NCBI GenBank assembly: GCA_013396995.1 | Contig: VWZP01003839.1 | Coordinates: 2,875,342 to 2,939,341 of the forward strand | Source of the DNA: Dicaeum eximium | Taxonomy: Eukaryota; Chordata; Aves; Passeriformes; Dicaeidae | Reading direction: 5' to 3' | Length of the DNA: 64,000 nucleotides | Part shown: in pieces, positions 10,901-22,838 of the stretch | Position numbering within the stretch: position 1 is the stretch's first letter | Layout: the number at the start of each line of letters is the position of its first letter | The notes under the pieces: generated by a model | Seen by the model: the letters and a program-made list of their open reading frames with translations, nothing else | What the model was told of the DNA's origin: nothing | Database searches by the model: none | Position numbers and translations under genes: made by a program

Positions 10901-13900
10901 CATTACTTTCAACATACTGCTACTATTAAAACTAAATAGCTAAGCCAAGATCACTGGAAATGAGAATCTGCCCAATCAGCACATAAATTGACATAAACAA
11001 ACATCATCATATGATCAGCACATTTGGTAAAACCAGACCAGTCAGTCCTTTAGGTTGCATCCAGAAAAATCACCCTCTCCCTGAGAGCACAGGAGAAGCA
11101 GGCAGCACACCGGGCTCACCAGAGCCAGTGTCTCTCAAAAAGTACTGCCTGTGCATCACAGCCCTCGTGCATGTGTGGTGAACAAACCAAGTTTTGTGAG
11201 CAAGCAGCTCAAGGGTTCAGACACACAGCCTGTGTGCGGGGCTTATGGAGTTGCTACGTCAGTCAAACCCCTGTAACTGTCCATGTCTGTGGTTTTAATC
11301 TGTTTCAGTTTAAGCTCCTTTCAGCAAGTTTTCAGCCAAATGGCATTACCTCACATCTGGGACAGACCAAAGCCATGCATGGCAAACAGCTACCAAGGTT
11401 GCCACAGCTCAGCTGACACATGGCTTGTGTACAAGGGCACTACCTAGAGGAGGCTCCACAATCAGGTGGAAACAAAGAATGGTGGGTGAAGACTACTACA
11501 GTCCTTTAATATTTCTTTCTGAAATCCAGAAGGCTCAGGAGGTTGCATTATTAATCTGATGCCACTGAGATATATTTTCAATATGGAGTCTTTCACTGGA
11601 AGTTTTGTTGCCTGGAACTACTCCTGCTGCTCCTAGAAACCTAGGAGCTGAGCATGGAGTAGTGAAGTATTCCCTGCTTCAAAGCAAAGCACTCTTTGCA
11701 GAGTCCTTAATGATGTAGTAGGCAATCCTTTCAATGAAATCATAAACCCAAAGCCACTGAATGTTGGGGCTGCACAGGATCTGAGTTCTCAAGATGCACC
11801 CATGGCTGATTACAAAAAAGGAGCTGATGTCATAACATTTCCAAATTTCTCAATAAGATGTTGAATATGCTCAGTTTTGATTAAGGCTGTAATACAGCCT
11901 ATGCATCATCAGTGATTTCCTGCACGTGAGGAATATTCATGGCAATTCAAAGCTAAAAAAAAAAAGCCCATCACTCTGCCAAGAGGGATTGCATAGCAAA
12001 ATGCTGCTATCTGAGGACAAGGGAGCTGAGATCCCACTTAAGCTGGAAGGAGACTGACCACATTTCCACCATGAAATGCCTAGGACACTCAGACTTGGAA
12101 GTCTGCTTCAGTTTCATTTAAAATCAGGGCTCACTGCAATCACAGCTCCACACCACAACTTTAAGCATTTGATTTTCTTTCTGTATCTTGATATCCTCTC
12201 TCTAAAGTGAAGAAGTAACTCTAGAATTCCTCACTGGAGGTCTTCTGAGATTTGTTTCATGCTTGCTCAGCAACATACGGCCCTCAGAAGGAAGGTGAAA
12301 AGAAATGCAAGGGAGGGTTATTATTAACAAGTATTGTCCATGGGGTGAGACTATGTCTTGCTACAGAAAAAAAACTCTGCACTTTCCAACTGTTGTTACT
12401 TGAACTTGTGACATGGAGTGGAGCTGCTGGCTTTCTCAGCAATTAAAGGTCAGCTGTTATTGAGGATGTTTCCCAATACATTTCCAAAATGGAAAAACAA
12501 ACACAAATACCCAGTGTCTTACCAGCTGCAGAGGAAGCATTTGCAACAAAAGCTTAGCACACCAGGCTGAAAGTCTACTTGATTATACCAATACATAGTG
12601 GTGTGATAAAGGCAGTCCCATGCTCTTTCAGTAATTGATACAAAAGGATTTTTTACCATCCCATTCAGACCTGCCCATTCCAGTGACAATGAAGTCATCT
12701 GGGGTGAAAAGTGTCATAACTGGGCCTTCATTAGCTTTGGGTTGCTGACAGAACTTCCCTCTTTCCTGTTCTATCACTGTCTCTTCCCTAAGAGAGCACT
12801 GGACAACCGGCACAAACAAAAAGCAATCCTTCATCAGAGCACCTGGTTAGTGGACAGGTGAACCACTTCAATTCCTCAAAAAGAGCTCTTGAACACTGAC
12901 TCAAGTTATCCCAGTGTAGGTTTCTGTCTGGAAATGAGGTCACAGTTTCTTTATATCTCATGAAAAAACTGGACTCGTGCCACCAACATTGTCAACCGCC
13001 CCTATCACTCTGACCAGGATGGGCTAAAGTATGCAAGGAACCTCTGTTCAGCTACTCTCTCTGCCTCTCTCTGCAGTGGTCACCCACCTCTTCAAGCACT
13101 TCAGGAGCACATTAAGTCATTCTAGACAAGCTTTCCTATGCAGCTAAACAATGACCCTTTCTGAGCATCAAGCAAAATAAGAGCTTGGGAACAATTGGAG
13201 GAAGTGAACCAAGCAGACGCTCCTGCAGTAATTATCATCATTCACTTAGGAAGAGGGGGAGCAGGGGAGCACCCTAGCTAGGACCACCCTCTCCTCTGAA
13301 GCTGGGGTCTGCTCCCATTGTTCTCACCAGGAGCCATACCACTGCCTCCAGCAGGAGCAGGACCAGGTCTTTTAATCCCCGTTTCCTCTTGGCCGAATGA
13401 ACTGCAGTGTATGCCAGTGACAGCTAAATGAAGGATTCCTTTTTCCAGAGGACCGGCAACAGCTCTTAACTCATAAACTCAAGGTAATTGACATTACAAA
13501 CAAGCCTTACCCAGAGGGACCCCAAAGCAGTCAACAATTGTGCTTTAATGAGTAGGAAGGGAGAAGGGGGGAAGTCTTTATATGCTGCAGTAGAACATTC
13601 TAAGAAAAGCTCTTTCCCTTTTCCAGGCAAGGCAATGATTAAAGTCTGTGCATGAAACCCAGCAAGGAGGGAGGCCTTGCTGAAAATGCCTTTCTTCCTG
13701 GCTTTCCTGTGGAAAAACAAGGGGGTTGAAAAATGGTTATTGGGACTTGGGAAGGACAACAGCAGCCAGTTAACAAACCCAAACAATAAAAGAGGAAGCC
13801 AATCTCGGATGAAAAAAGTTGAAGATCCCAGCACTCTGGAGTTTTGCACACAATTCAAATGTGAGTATGAACTGCCATAGAAGGGCAGAAAGTAGGGTGG

Positions 13901-14739
13901 AAGTAGCTAAGGCTGATGTAACACCACTACCTTGCTGGCATTGTGCTTTAAGTACAGTAAACCTATGCAAGGCAAATCAGAGGCAGATTTACAGTGTACA
14001 GACTGTTGTATAAAATAGACCATGAATGTCCTAGACCAGTAATATAATTTTGCTTGAGACCTCAAACTGAACCCAAACCACATTCCCAACTTTGAAAGGC
14101 CAGTGCATTATCTTCTAAGCCATCCATCCTACTGGAAAATCTTCTCCATGTTCCTACAAAAGGAAAATAAAACCCAGGCTGCTCTGGGCTCTAAGCCAAG
14201 TCTGAACACAACATACACACTCCCCAGCAGGCAGGGGAAGTGTTGCACCGGGTTTGGCAATTATGAACAGGCACCAATGGTTGCAAACTAGGCTTTGCCA
14301 CAGAAGTCTTTACGCTGACTGCCTTGACTGTGCTACACCACTTGTTTGTAAGCTGCAGGTATATTTCCTTGCTAGTGGTATTGCATTCCTCCTGGAAGGG
14401 AAGGCAAAGCTGGAGTATGCTAGCCCTCAGCAGAGTATCAAACAGAGAGTACAAAGAGACTCTTGAAATGCAGGACACCATCTTGTTTGTTCTTTTCTTC
14501 TCTGCCTTTCTAGGCTGCAAGCAAATTTATTTTACCAGGACAGGTGCAGAAGCACTCAGAACAAGGTTTTCTCCTATCTTGTTCTTCGCTTTGAAACCTC
14601 TTGTCACTGCAGTCTCCTGTGAAAGCTATGTCCTACATTCCATGATGGAAGTTTTCACCTAGCTGATGAGCTGTTATTCTCCAAGAACATTCCCCGTGTG
14701 AGGCTCCATCACAGTGTCAGTCTGTTCCTACTTACACTT
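7920..14739. other. Intergenic DNA, no gene recognised
   Basis: Almost 7 kb carries no frame with protein-family features. The longest is a 130-codon minus-strand frame at 13858-13466 that overlaps several others in different frames. Visible structure is limited to A runs (for example 11956-11966) and ordinary AT-rich patches. No repeat consensus could be named by eye; old diverged repeats may be missed. Confidence 0.55.
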
Positions 14740-14895
14740 TAACAATTATTGTCTTGTTCCATATCAAAGCAAGCCACCGCTTATTACCCTTTATTACATG
14801 CCAAACTCCCCTTGAAGTGACTGAAAATGTGTCCCTATTTCAGCTGTTATATTGCAAATAAGCTGCAGCACCAATGGTTTGGTTATTGGTTAATA
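14740..14895. promoter_or_regulatory. Candidate regulatory block with paired CCAAT boxes
   Basis: The block contains CATATCAAAG (TCF/LEF-like, near 14760), two TTATTAC-type words (14775-14800), ATTGCAAAT (C/EBP- or octamer-like, near 14851), and ACCAAT (14870-14875) facing ATTGGT (14885-14890), i.e. two inverted NF-Y-type CCAAT boxes nine bases apart. There is no TATA box or CpG enrichment, so an enhancer is likelier than a promoter if it is functional at all. Chance cannot be excluded. Confidence 0.22.
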
Positions 14896-15400
14896 GTGCT
14901 CAGCTGGCACTCACGGTTTCCACAAGGACAGTGACAGTTTGCCAGCAGATGTGACACACACTTCCAGGGATACTACTGGATATTAATACGTGATTCCCCC
15001 AACTTCTGCTTCAGAAAAATCAGCCCCATTGCCGTTTTGAGGGTTTTGTTCAAGTAAAATAGCTGCAGTGCTGAGGGGTGGCAACACTCCTGCAGGATGC
15101 TGCAGTGCATGGCACTAGGCTGAAGGCAGAGCTCTGCAAATGAACTTCTCCACTGGCACTAGGGGATACCCTCTTCAAGGTCACACAACTACTTCTGATG
15201 GGATATTTTTACTGTGGAAAGGCTTTTCCAGAAAAGTAAATGACATGTATACACAGTGCTGGAAGGGACCTGACAGCATTACAAAAGACAGGACAGAGGG
15301 GTTATTTTTTTGGATGTATGAATAAAGACCAAAAAAATAGAGATGTGGAAAGAGTAGGAGCTATCCATGTCTTTGAAGTGTAAGACTATTTTGAATTAAT
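14896..15400. other. Intergenic DNA, nothing assigned
   Basis: Unique-looking sequence leading into the hexanucleotide array. One 61-codon frame (15140-15325) has no recognisable content. Confidence 0.55.
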
Positions 15401-15470
15401 TATATTTATATTTATATTTATATTTATATTTATATTTATATTTATATTTATATTTATATTTATATTTATA
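15401..15470. repeat. Perfect hexanucleotide microsatellite (TATATT)n
   Basis: Seventy bases consist of the 6-bp unit TATATT repeated about 11.7 times with no interruption. It begins within an AT-rich stretch at 15394 and ends sharply at CAGCACAGG. The lack of interruptions suggests a young and probably length-variable array. Confidence 0.97.
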
Positions 15471-15869
15471 CAGCACAGGCATCCTGTGAGGCTGGAAAAT
15501 TCATGTACAGCATTGCACATTGCATATCAAGAAAGCTAAGGAGCTGAAGTGTATGCAGCTGACAAGCCTGATTCAGAGGAAAGGAAGTTTATTCAGAGTC
15601 CTTCTGAGTAAGCCCCTACTTTTATAAGAAACATCATGAACTGCATGGCTTAGCCACTTCTGCATAGCAAACTGCTCAGTTTATCAGTTTCAGAGTGACT
15701 TAAGGCAGTATCAATTTTACCTAGATTTGTATCTACAGTTCCAGAGTACAGAGATAAAATAAACTTGTGTTTAGACCACAAAGTCAATACCTCTACTCCC
15801 TTAGTAGGGTTCTTTTTATGGATCTGTTACTGCTTAGGCATTGCATGAAAGAGATAAATGGACGCTAGT
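15471..15869. other. Intergenic DNA between microsatellite and CR1 fragment
   Basis: Mildly AT-rich unique-looking sequence of about 400 bases. No open frame or repeat was recognised. Confidence 0.55.
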
Positions 15870-16027
15870 TCACAGAATCACAGAATGGGCCAGGCTGGAA
15901 GGGACCACAGGAATTCATCTGGCCCAATCTCCCTGCTCAAGCAGGGTCATCCTAGAGCACGTGGCACAGCATTGTGTCCAGACAGTTCTTGAATATCTCC
16001 AGTGAAGGACACTCCACAACCACAATG
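15870..16027 (-). mobile_element. CR1 LINE 3' end, truncated
   Basis: On the plus strand the fragment starts with TCACAGAATCACAGAAT, the reverse complement of the tandem tail of avian CR1. It continues with close matches to the antisense CR1 3' consensus: GGCTGGAAGGGACC, CCCTGCTCAAGCAGGGTCA, TAGAGCACGTGGCACAGCAT, GTCCAGACAGTTCTTGAA and CTCCAGTGAAGGACACTCCA. The element therefore runs right to left, with its 3' tail at 15870. Only about 160 bases remain, the usual strong 5' truncation; similarity stops near 16027. This is among the clearest evidence that the host is a bird. Orientation and family are firm; the subfamily is not assigned. Confidence 0.93.
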
Positions 16028-18677
16028 GTTCAGAAACCATTAAAATGCACATTAGTAAACACTGGTGAGTGTTATCACTGAGGCCATAATTGTGGACTCC
16101 TTGGTGATACCCCAGGAGCAGTGTGGTGCTTTAAAACCTGCCAGGTTACTCACTGAGAAATCATTCCTAGCCATGGGAATTGCCACAAACTACTCCCCTG
16201 GAGCTCAGTTACCACTGGGAGTGACTTCAAGTACTACCTTATTTGAATTTTTTGCCTCCTTGGAGACAAAGTGTCCTATGAATGAAACTCACCTGGCCTT
16301 CCTCTAGCCACCAAATCTGCTTGGGCTGGGCATGGGTCCAACATGGATGCCCCAGGGGTTTGAAAGGCCTATAGCCCTTCGGCCTTGCCAAATCCCCAGT
16401 CAGTGCCTCCCTCAGCTGGGCCAAGCTGCCATCCTGGTCCTTTCCTTGCAGGAAACAGCAAGTGCTGCAAGCCACTACGCCACTTGCATGTGGCCCCAGC
16501 CAGGCTTGGAAAAAGTCCCAACCCTACTGGGATGCAGCAACAGACTGCTTTAGATGGACATGCCTGCAAGAGAGGGGTCCCTTCCTTCTCCAAAATATGG
16601 CTTGTTCCATGAGACCACAGGCAGATTCACCAGACCACACATGAGACCACAAAGCAAGTTCCTCATCTTAAGTGATTCTGTGGCTTCATTTTCCCAGACC
16701 CACTGAATAGGTCCAGTGTCTGCTCCGAGTAGCGCGAGCTGTAGGCACTCAGCATCTGAAACACGCGGATTTAGGAGCCTTTATTCCCCATGATCAATCA
16801 TTTTAACCCCTCCACGGTGTTCAGAGACTTAGCTGGAAGGGCATACAGCAACCAGGGATCAGGCTTCTGTGGACTCCAGCCATGTAAAAGCCTCATCAGC
16901 AACGCAGCTGTATGATAGAGGCATCTGGAGAGAAAGAGAGCTGTTTGGGAAAAGCCTCTTCCACGGCCCGGCTGCCACAAGACGCACACGCCGCCCGCAG
17001 CAGCCACTGCTATTCACAGACATGGAAGGAGCCATTTTTTTGTCATTAACAAAAGGCAGTGTCTATTAAAAAAAATAAAAGGCATCACAAAACAAACAAA
17101 ATGATTCATTGGGATTTTAGAACTCACCTCCAGACACAGCGGGAGGGGAAGAGCTTGCCATTACCCATTCTGGCTGCAGAATGGGATCAGCCCAAGGAAA
17201 AGCATGTTCCCACAGTAGACAGTTTGAGCTTGTTTTGTCAGACACTGAGGTTCAAATGACCTTTCTTTTTTGGCACGAGGATTTTGGCAGCCTGGAGAAT
17301 GCTGGTGCTAAATAACAGTAACACCAGTTTTCTCCTGGTACCACATAGAGTAAACAATGCAAACAGTGTTTCAGGGACTCGGTGGGGCTGAGCTGCCGAT
17401 TTGGATGCAGAGACGGATCTAACTTTGGTTAGAGAAGGAATAGCTCTTATTTACTTGTAATCTCCACCTTGGTGGGAGACACAGACATGCATGTGAGAGA
17501 AAATCCTTCTTCAAAAAGATTTTCCACCTTTCTTGTCTCTATGCTCTGCTTCTTCACCTATCTTCTTACATGTCATCTTGTCAGCTAATGTGTCATGCAG
17601 AAAAGGTACCCAGTCACAGGAACAGTATTGAGAAGCAAATGTACAGTATTAACAGCTACAGAAAAAGCAAACATAATCCTGCATTGCAAGTTTTCTACCC
17701 CAAGTTACCTTTTAATTTAGCTAGGCATGACTCTATTTTTTGTTTAAATACTTTTGAATTCATAGGAAAATTCCAATGAATTTTGTCAGAGGAATAGGGA
17801 TAGTTTGTACTTCACCTTCTCACAAGGTTTGTGAAAGGCTCTGCAAGGAAAGAGTCCCTCTTAAGTTCTGATACAGAAGGACCCTGCTCTTTAGGGTCTC
17901 TCAGTCATTATTAGACATCAAAGAATCCAAGCAGAGGCCAGATTCCTTCTCCAGACCTGTCTGGTCTGCATGTTACTGAGCTGCACTCCACACCCAAATT
18001 AAGCATGCAGGTATCTACAGCTCCTTCCAGCTTTCCTACCAGAAGCAGACTTCTCAGAAGGCCAATAGAAGGCATTTCAGTTGAAAAAAAAATAGACAAT
18101 CCAAAAAGCTAAGTGTCATTATCTTTTGATTAGCTTAGATTTAGATTCACCCAACAGCAAGGCAGAAGGCTTGCTGGAACTCTTAAAGACACAAGAAAGT
18201 TATTGCATGGCTCAGTATTACCTGGAAATGTTTATTTCCTGAAGAGACTGACCCACTCAAATGCTCCAACAACTTTACTTTCTCTCTGTCTGTTTTTCCA
18301 CTGTTCCACTCTTGACCTCACTGCTAAAATACGTCTTCCAAATTAAGTGTTTTACACATTATTGCAACATTGAAATGAAACCAGGTGGTAGTTTTCAAAG
18401 AAGCTGAAGGTAGAAAGTCAGCACTTCACTTCCTTTTAGAACCTTTGACGATGCCATCTTCAATCCCCACTCCCTGCAGCAGTGGGCACAGCAGGTCACA
18501 CAGGAAGCACAGGGAGGGAGGATGCAGTCAACCACCAGCTCAAAAGATGGGCTGAATTGGTGGTCATCAGTGTCCCGGAGGGAGCTCAGCTGTGGTACCC
18601 ACTTGGTGGGGGGCAATGTCCTCTGCAGTCACTGGAAAAGCTGCAGTGATGCAGACTAAGCTCCCACAAAAACATAA
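16028..18677. other. Intergenic DNA, possibly including the 5' side of a retroelement remnant
   Basis: Between 16239 and 16644 several frames overlap in both directions over GC-rich sequence with no protein signature. ATGAGACCACA occurs twice (16609-16619 and 16643-16653). Scattered CpGs appear at 16727-16770 and 16964-17000. The last 280 bases (about 18395-18677), rich in AGG and CAG words, may be the upstream part of the retroelement remnant that follows, but no consensus could be matched. Confidence 0.5.
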
Positions 18678-19004
18678 GCTGTCCAGGTCTCGGGCTGCAG
18701 GGAGTGCCAGAGTCTGGCACTGGAACTGGAAGACAGCAGAGACAAGAATTGTGTGAAGTACGACCAGGCAGATGACGTGCTTATCATGGTGGCTGCACTA
18801 AGAGAGGAGGTGGAAAGGTTAAGAAGTATCAGGGACCCTGAGGAGGAGATTGGCTGGTGGAGCCACTCTACACCATCCCTGTGGAAAACGTACCAGATGG
18901 CTGCATCACAAGGAGCAGAGGATCCCACGCCATCTCACCATATCAGGCAGAAGAAGGGGACCTCAGAGATGGGGAGGGAGGGAATGGAAACAGGTCTCTG
19001 TTAA
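18678..19004 (+). mobile_element. Retroelement ORF1-like remnant with coiled-coil segment
   Basis: A plus-strand frame stays open for 109 codons between TAA at 18675 and a stop just after 19004, without an ATG in its first part, so it is not a gene start. It reads CREC near the beginning, then acidic CQSLALELED, then KNCVKYDQADD. Next comes a heptad-like LREEVERLRSIR (18798-18833), followed by EEEIGWW and TPSLWK. From memory, the order of Cys pair, acidic linker, second Cys motif, coiled coil and E-x-E-I-x-W-W recalls the ORF1 (nucleic-acid-binding) protein of avian CR1-type retroelements. The second Cys motif appears damaged (CVKY where CxxC is expected). A +1 shift near 18860-18960 restores a further related-looking stretch (EEGDLRDGEGG). 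It is likely a dead insertion fragment. The protein pattern is seen; the family name is inferred. Confidence 0.55.
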
Positions 19005-21486
19005 AGACAGCAGGTGAATCCCCTCCCACATGGAAATCTGGTGTAAAAGTTCTTTGAAAGTGAAATTGCTTTTTGTATCGACCTGAAATATACTTAAAAA
19101 CATCAGGAGGTATTTGTCTTCCTGGGGAAACCGATGATACTAGTTTTTTCTCTGAAAAAACGTAAATGTGATATTGCTTTTCCTCTGTTCAAGTAAACAA
19201 ATACTGTCCTAACCTCACGGCAGCAAAAAAAGTTCAGAGTGAAAGAAGAAGACCTTGCACAGAATCAAACCCTACTACATGCTGATTAACATCTACTCCT
19301 AAGGAAGGTACTTATCTTGCAATATTAAACCATTGCCCCTTTACGTAACAAAAGCTTATTTTTCTGAAAATAGTGGGTTCCTGGTACTTCTTTCTTATCT
19401 AACCATAGATTATTCTTCTGTATATCTTTCTGCCTTCTGTCCATCTTCTTCTTCTGTCCATCTACTTCTGTTCTCCCCCCAGAGACACCTGGAAGACCTC
19501 AAATGTAGGTAAGTTCAAACTCCTCAGAAAGGTAAGAGCAACTCATGCTTTTGGTGAGGAATACAACTTTCTCATCAAGGAAGTGAGGTGGAACACTGAA
19601 CAGAAGCATCCAGAGGTCCCACTGTCAATGGGAATCAGAAGAGAGCTACATTAAAGAAAATAATTATGTATTTTCCTATTTGTCCAAAAGAATGCAGAAA
19701 AAGGAAAGGTTAGAGGCTATCTACAGGAGCAGCACAGATCAACACAACTAACAACAGGCATTTGATCACCTTAAGTAGAAATAAGTCATTCATATTTAGA
19801 AACATAAGCAAAAATATCATCTGTTCAGAAAATAGCTTATCTAACTGTGGAGCAGACAGTGTGTCCACATAGATGTCAGCACCACAAATTCTAATTGCTT
19901 GTGTCTGGTCAGATGAGTCAGGAGTATGAACAGCAGATTTTCAGGACCAAAGGTGTCTTGAAGGTGCTTCAATCAGCTACCAGGGTATTAAGCCACAGCC
20001 TATCCAAATGCCAAGAGAGCTGTTAAATATTTCTTCCATTAAACTCAACTAATTCTACCTCCGCTTTCCCCATGGGCAGATGGCCACACCACCCAAACCC
20101 AGCCTGATCCCTCCTGTAGCCCTTATACCCAGCTCTGTCCCCAGATCCCAGGCCTTGCCTTCCCTCCAAAATTAGAGTTCTGTCTCTCTGCTTCAGCCTC
20201 TGCCTGAGGCACACTGCCTGACTGCTGCCAGTGAAGCTCTGAGACTGGAGTGGATGGTGACCAGAGTTCTTTTCTGCTTCTGCACTCCTGGGATGAAATG
20301 CCCCATTTTCAAACGCAGACAATGGAGTTCAGCATCCTGACCCCACATCACATTCTTCAAGTCTCTTTTGAATTACTGAAACAGGTATTTAGGGACCAGT
20401 GCACTCATTTGAATGTTCAGGCACAGTAATTTGGCACCTGGTCCTGATTTGAAAACTGGGTCAACTGTTATTTTCTCTTCTGATCTGCCTCCTTTCACTG
20501 GTGACAGTCAGCAAAAACTCCTTTTCTAATCCAAGTCAGTCTTGCAGATTAATATGGCAGAACATCAGCACCTATATCAGAGAATTACTATCTATGGGGC
20601 TGCAAAACTATGTGGTTCATCCTGTTGAAAAGGTAGGATCTCAGCAGCCTCTGGAGTTACATCCTGAGACATACAACGATTCTCCCAACAAACAGATGTG
20701 TCCAGTGTGAGAGAGCTTTAATATGTCCCTGAAACACATTCATAGGTTGATGTTGTGAACATGGTCAACAGGCATAATTTGCAGTGTCCCCTGAGCAGAT
20801 GCTCAGGTAAAAGACTATATGGAGGGCAGCTGGAAAGACAGAAAAGGGGACTGATTGTGAAAAACATATTCTATAGGCCAAATGTATGTTGAGTTTATAT
20901 CAGTTTCACTTCTGGTCACTTGTGTGCTGACATATTAATGAGGGCTTGCTGTGTACTTCTCAGTTTTGATATTTTTTTGTGCCAATCCTGTACACAGAAC
21001 TGCCCACAACCAGAAAGCTTGGGGTACTACCCATTTTGATTTAGAAACTGCCAAGCTGAGAGCTGTTGACCTCAAGCTTTCTGTTCACTAGAACAAAACC
21101 AAAAGCCTGCAAATCTATGTTAACTCGCTTTGATCAACTACACAGAAAAACCACGACCAGGCTGGGCTCAGTCTTTTATTAGACTGTGCCAAGCCCGAAC
21201 CCCAGCCCGTTCCATGGAGCCTGTGAGGAAGGACAACTGAGGCAGGAAAGCAAATCACAGAATCAGAGTCTCGATGCCTTTGCATTGGAGAGATCATGGT
21301 ACCCCCAACCCAGCTTGTCTCTCCTGAAGGTGCCACAGCCCTGGGTGAACACAAAAGCACCACCACCAAGCCCAAGTGGGGTCTTCAACATAGAGGCTAC
21401 TTGGGAATCAAGCGTAGTATCCAGTGACATCTTTTTAGCCTGATTCATAAATCACAGCTTCCTACACATAATTGGTGGCAGTGATA
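19005..21486. other. Intergenic DNA, no gene recognised
   Basis: Unique-looking sequence with short frames only (at most about 99 codons). Pyrimidine-rich CTTCTGTCCATC words recur at 19430-19475. A stretch near 21250-21310 faintly resembles an antisense CR1 end but is too degraded to call. Confidence 0.55.
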
Positions 21487-21517
21487 TAATTGTATCCAGC
21501 CCCTCTGGATACAATTA
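21487..21517. repeat. Perfect 13-bp inverted repeat (hairpin), 5-base loop
   Basis: TAATTGTATCCAG (21487-21499) is followed by the loop CCCCT and then CTGGATACAATTA (21505-21517), an exact reverse complement. Pairing stops at both outer ends. There is no T-run or transcript context to suggest an RNA terminator or miRNA precursor, and a 13-bp stem is too short for a miRNA. It may be a terminal piece of a palindromic MITE, but no internal body is seen. Confidence 0.9.
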
Positions 21518-22805
21518 CAGGTTGTTGTCTGTAGCCAGTCATTCCCTTTGTGTCATCTTGTGTGAACTCCTGCCAGTTAACCTTCATCCCAGCCCAAACC
21601 TTCTGTAAATATGAGATCATCTTTTCCACCACACCAGCAACACCAACTGTGGTGGAAACATCCCACTATGCTTCAGCTCCATGCTGCAGACAACACTTGT
21701 GGAGTTTGCTGGCTCACCCTCAGGGACTGGACACTTGAAGCCTCTGGGATCTCCCAAAGGAAAGTGATGGAGGTAACCGGCCCTTGATTGGCTTGCTCAT
21801 AGCTTTGGGTGTTGACATGATCTACTTGCAGTGCCCTTGCCCTGGCCTCTGTTATTCTTAGCGTGCTGGACACACTTTAATTCAGATTCTCATTTATACT
21901 TGGTGTTTGGGTATGACCCTGCAAAATTCAAGTTCCTGTTTTGAGCAGCATGCTGCATGTTTATGGTGGTAAGTCCCAAGATACTCATCAACAGATGCTT
22001 GTTGCTCAGGCTGACAAATGATGTCTGAGATCATATACTGTGTTTTGGCTATGGTTTTTTTAAGTCTAAGTTTAAGATAATATTTTTGCCAGTTTCAAAG
22101 CACAGCTGAACTACCAGAGGGACTCGTGCTTAACTTGGATATATTTACTATCAAGTGTATTATTACAGCTCTCCTTTTTCTGAATTGACTGACCTTGTGC
22201 ATTTCCCTTGCAACTATTTTGGAAAGAGATGCTTGGGGAACAGGAGTTTCTCAGTGCTCTGAGAAACCAATAAGTGAGACCGATCCACCTCCAAGTCCTA
22301 TTTAAAAAAAAGTTACTGTGAAGACTCTTATGGTATTGGCAGAGGCTGGCTCCAGCAGTGTCACCCCAGCCATCCTCTTCCAATGACAGGGCCTAAGCAG
22401 GGAGCTGTGAGGGCCAGCTGCATGGCCAAGGACTTTCAGCTAGTCACATCAGGATTTCTCCACTCACACAAAGAACTGGAAAAGTAACAAAACACTGTGT
22501 CAGCATAGAGAATGTTTAAGTCTTCCAGAGAGTTTGTTTAATTTTGTGATTCTGCTAATAAAACATGGGGGGTTGACCTATTTCATATTGTTTCTTCTTT
22601 TCCTTACTGCTTCTTCTATATTTTTCTTATCAGCTCTTCTTCCCTTAAACGCTGTTGCTGAAGCAGTGAAGCTTTTTCATTAGAAAAAAAAACAATCACT
22701 ATCATTTCTACAGCCTGACCACGCTCCTCTGTTTGTCACACTGTGCCCCACTAGGAACTGGGACGATGAGCTCCACGGCAGGACCCCCACTTCAAAAGCA
22801 CCGGG
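21518..22805. other. Intergenic DNA, nothing assigned
   Basis: Unique-looking sequence. Pyrimidine-rich DNA at 22590-22660 (TTTCTTCTTTTCC type) and an A run at 22684-22691 are the only visible structure. Confidence 0.55.
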
Positions 22806-22838
22806 ATGCGCGCGTGCATGAGCGTGTGCGTGTGTGCA
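22806..22838. repeat. Alternating purine-pyrimidine stretch (Z-DNA-type)
   Basis: ATGCGCGCGTGCATG (22806-22820) is followed, after one out-of-phase A, by GCGTGTGCGTGTGTGCA (22822-22838). Apart from that break, every base alternates purine and pyrimidine, mostly as CG and TG steps. Such tracts can adopt left-handed DNA under supercoiling. The CpG density is also high for this neighbourhood. Confidence 0.8.

Noticed and set aside
21245..21310. Faint antisense CR1 end (AAATCACAGAATCAGAG followed by GGAGAGATCATGG)
   Set aside because: Only two short words match and the order after them fails; too degraded to call.
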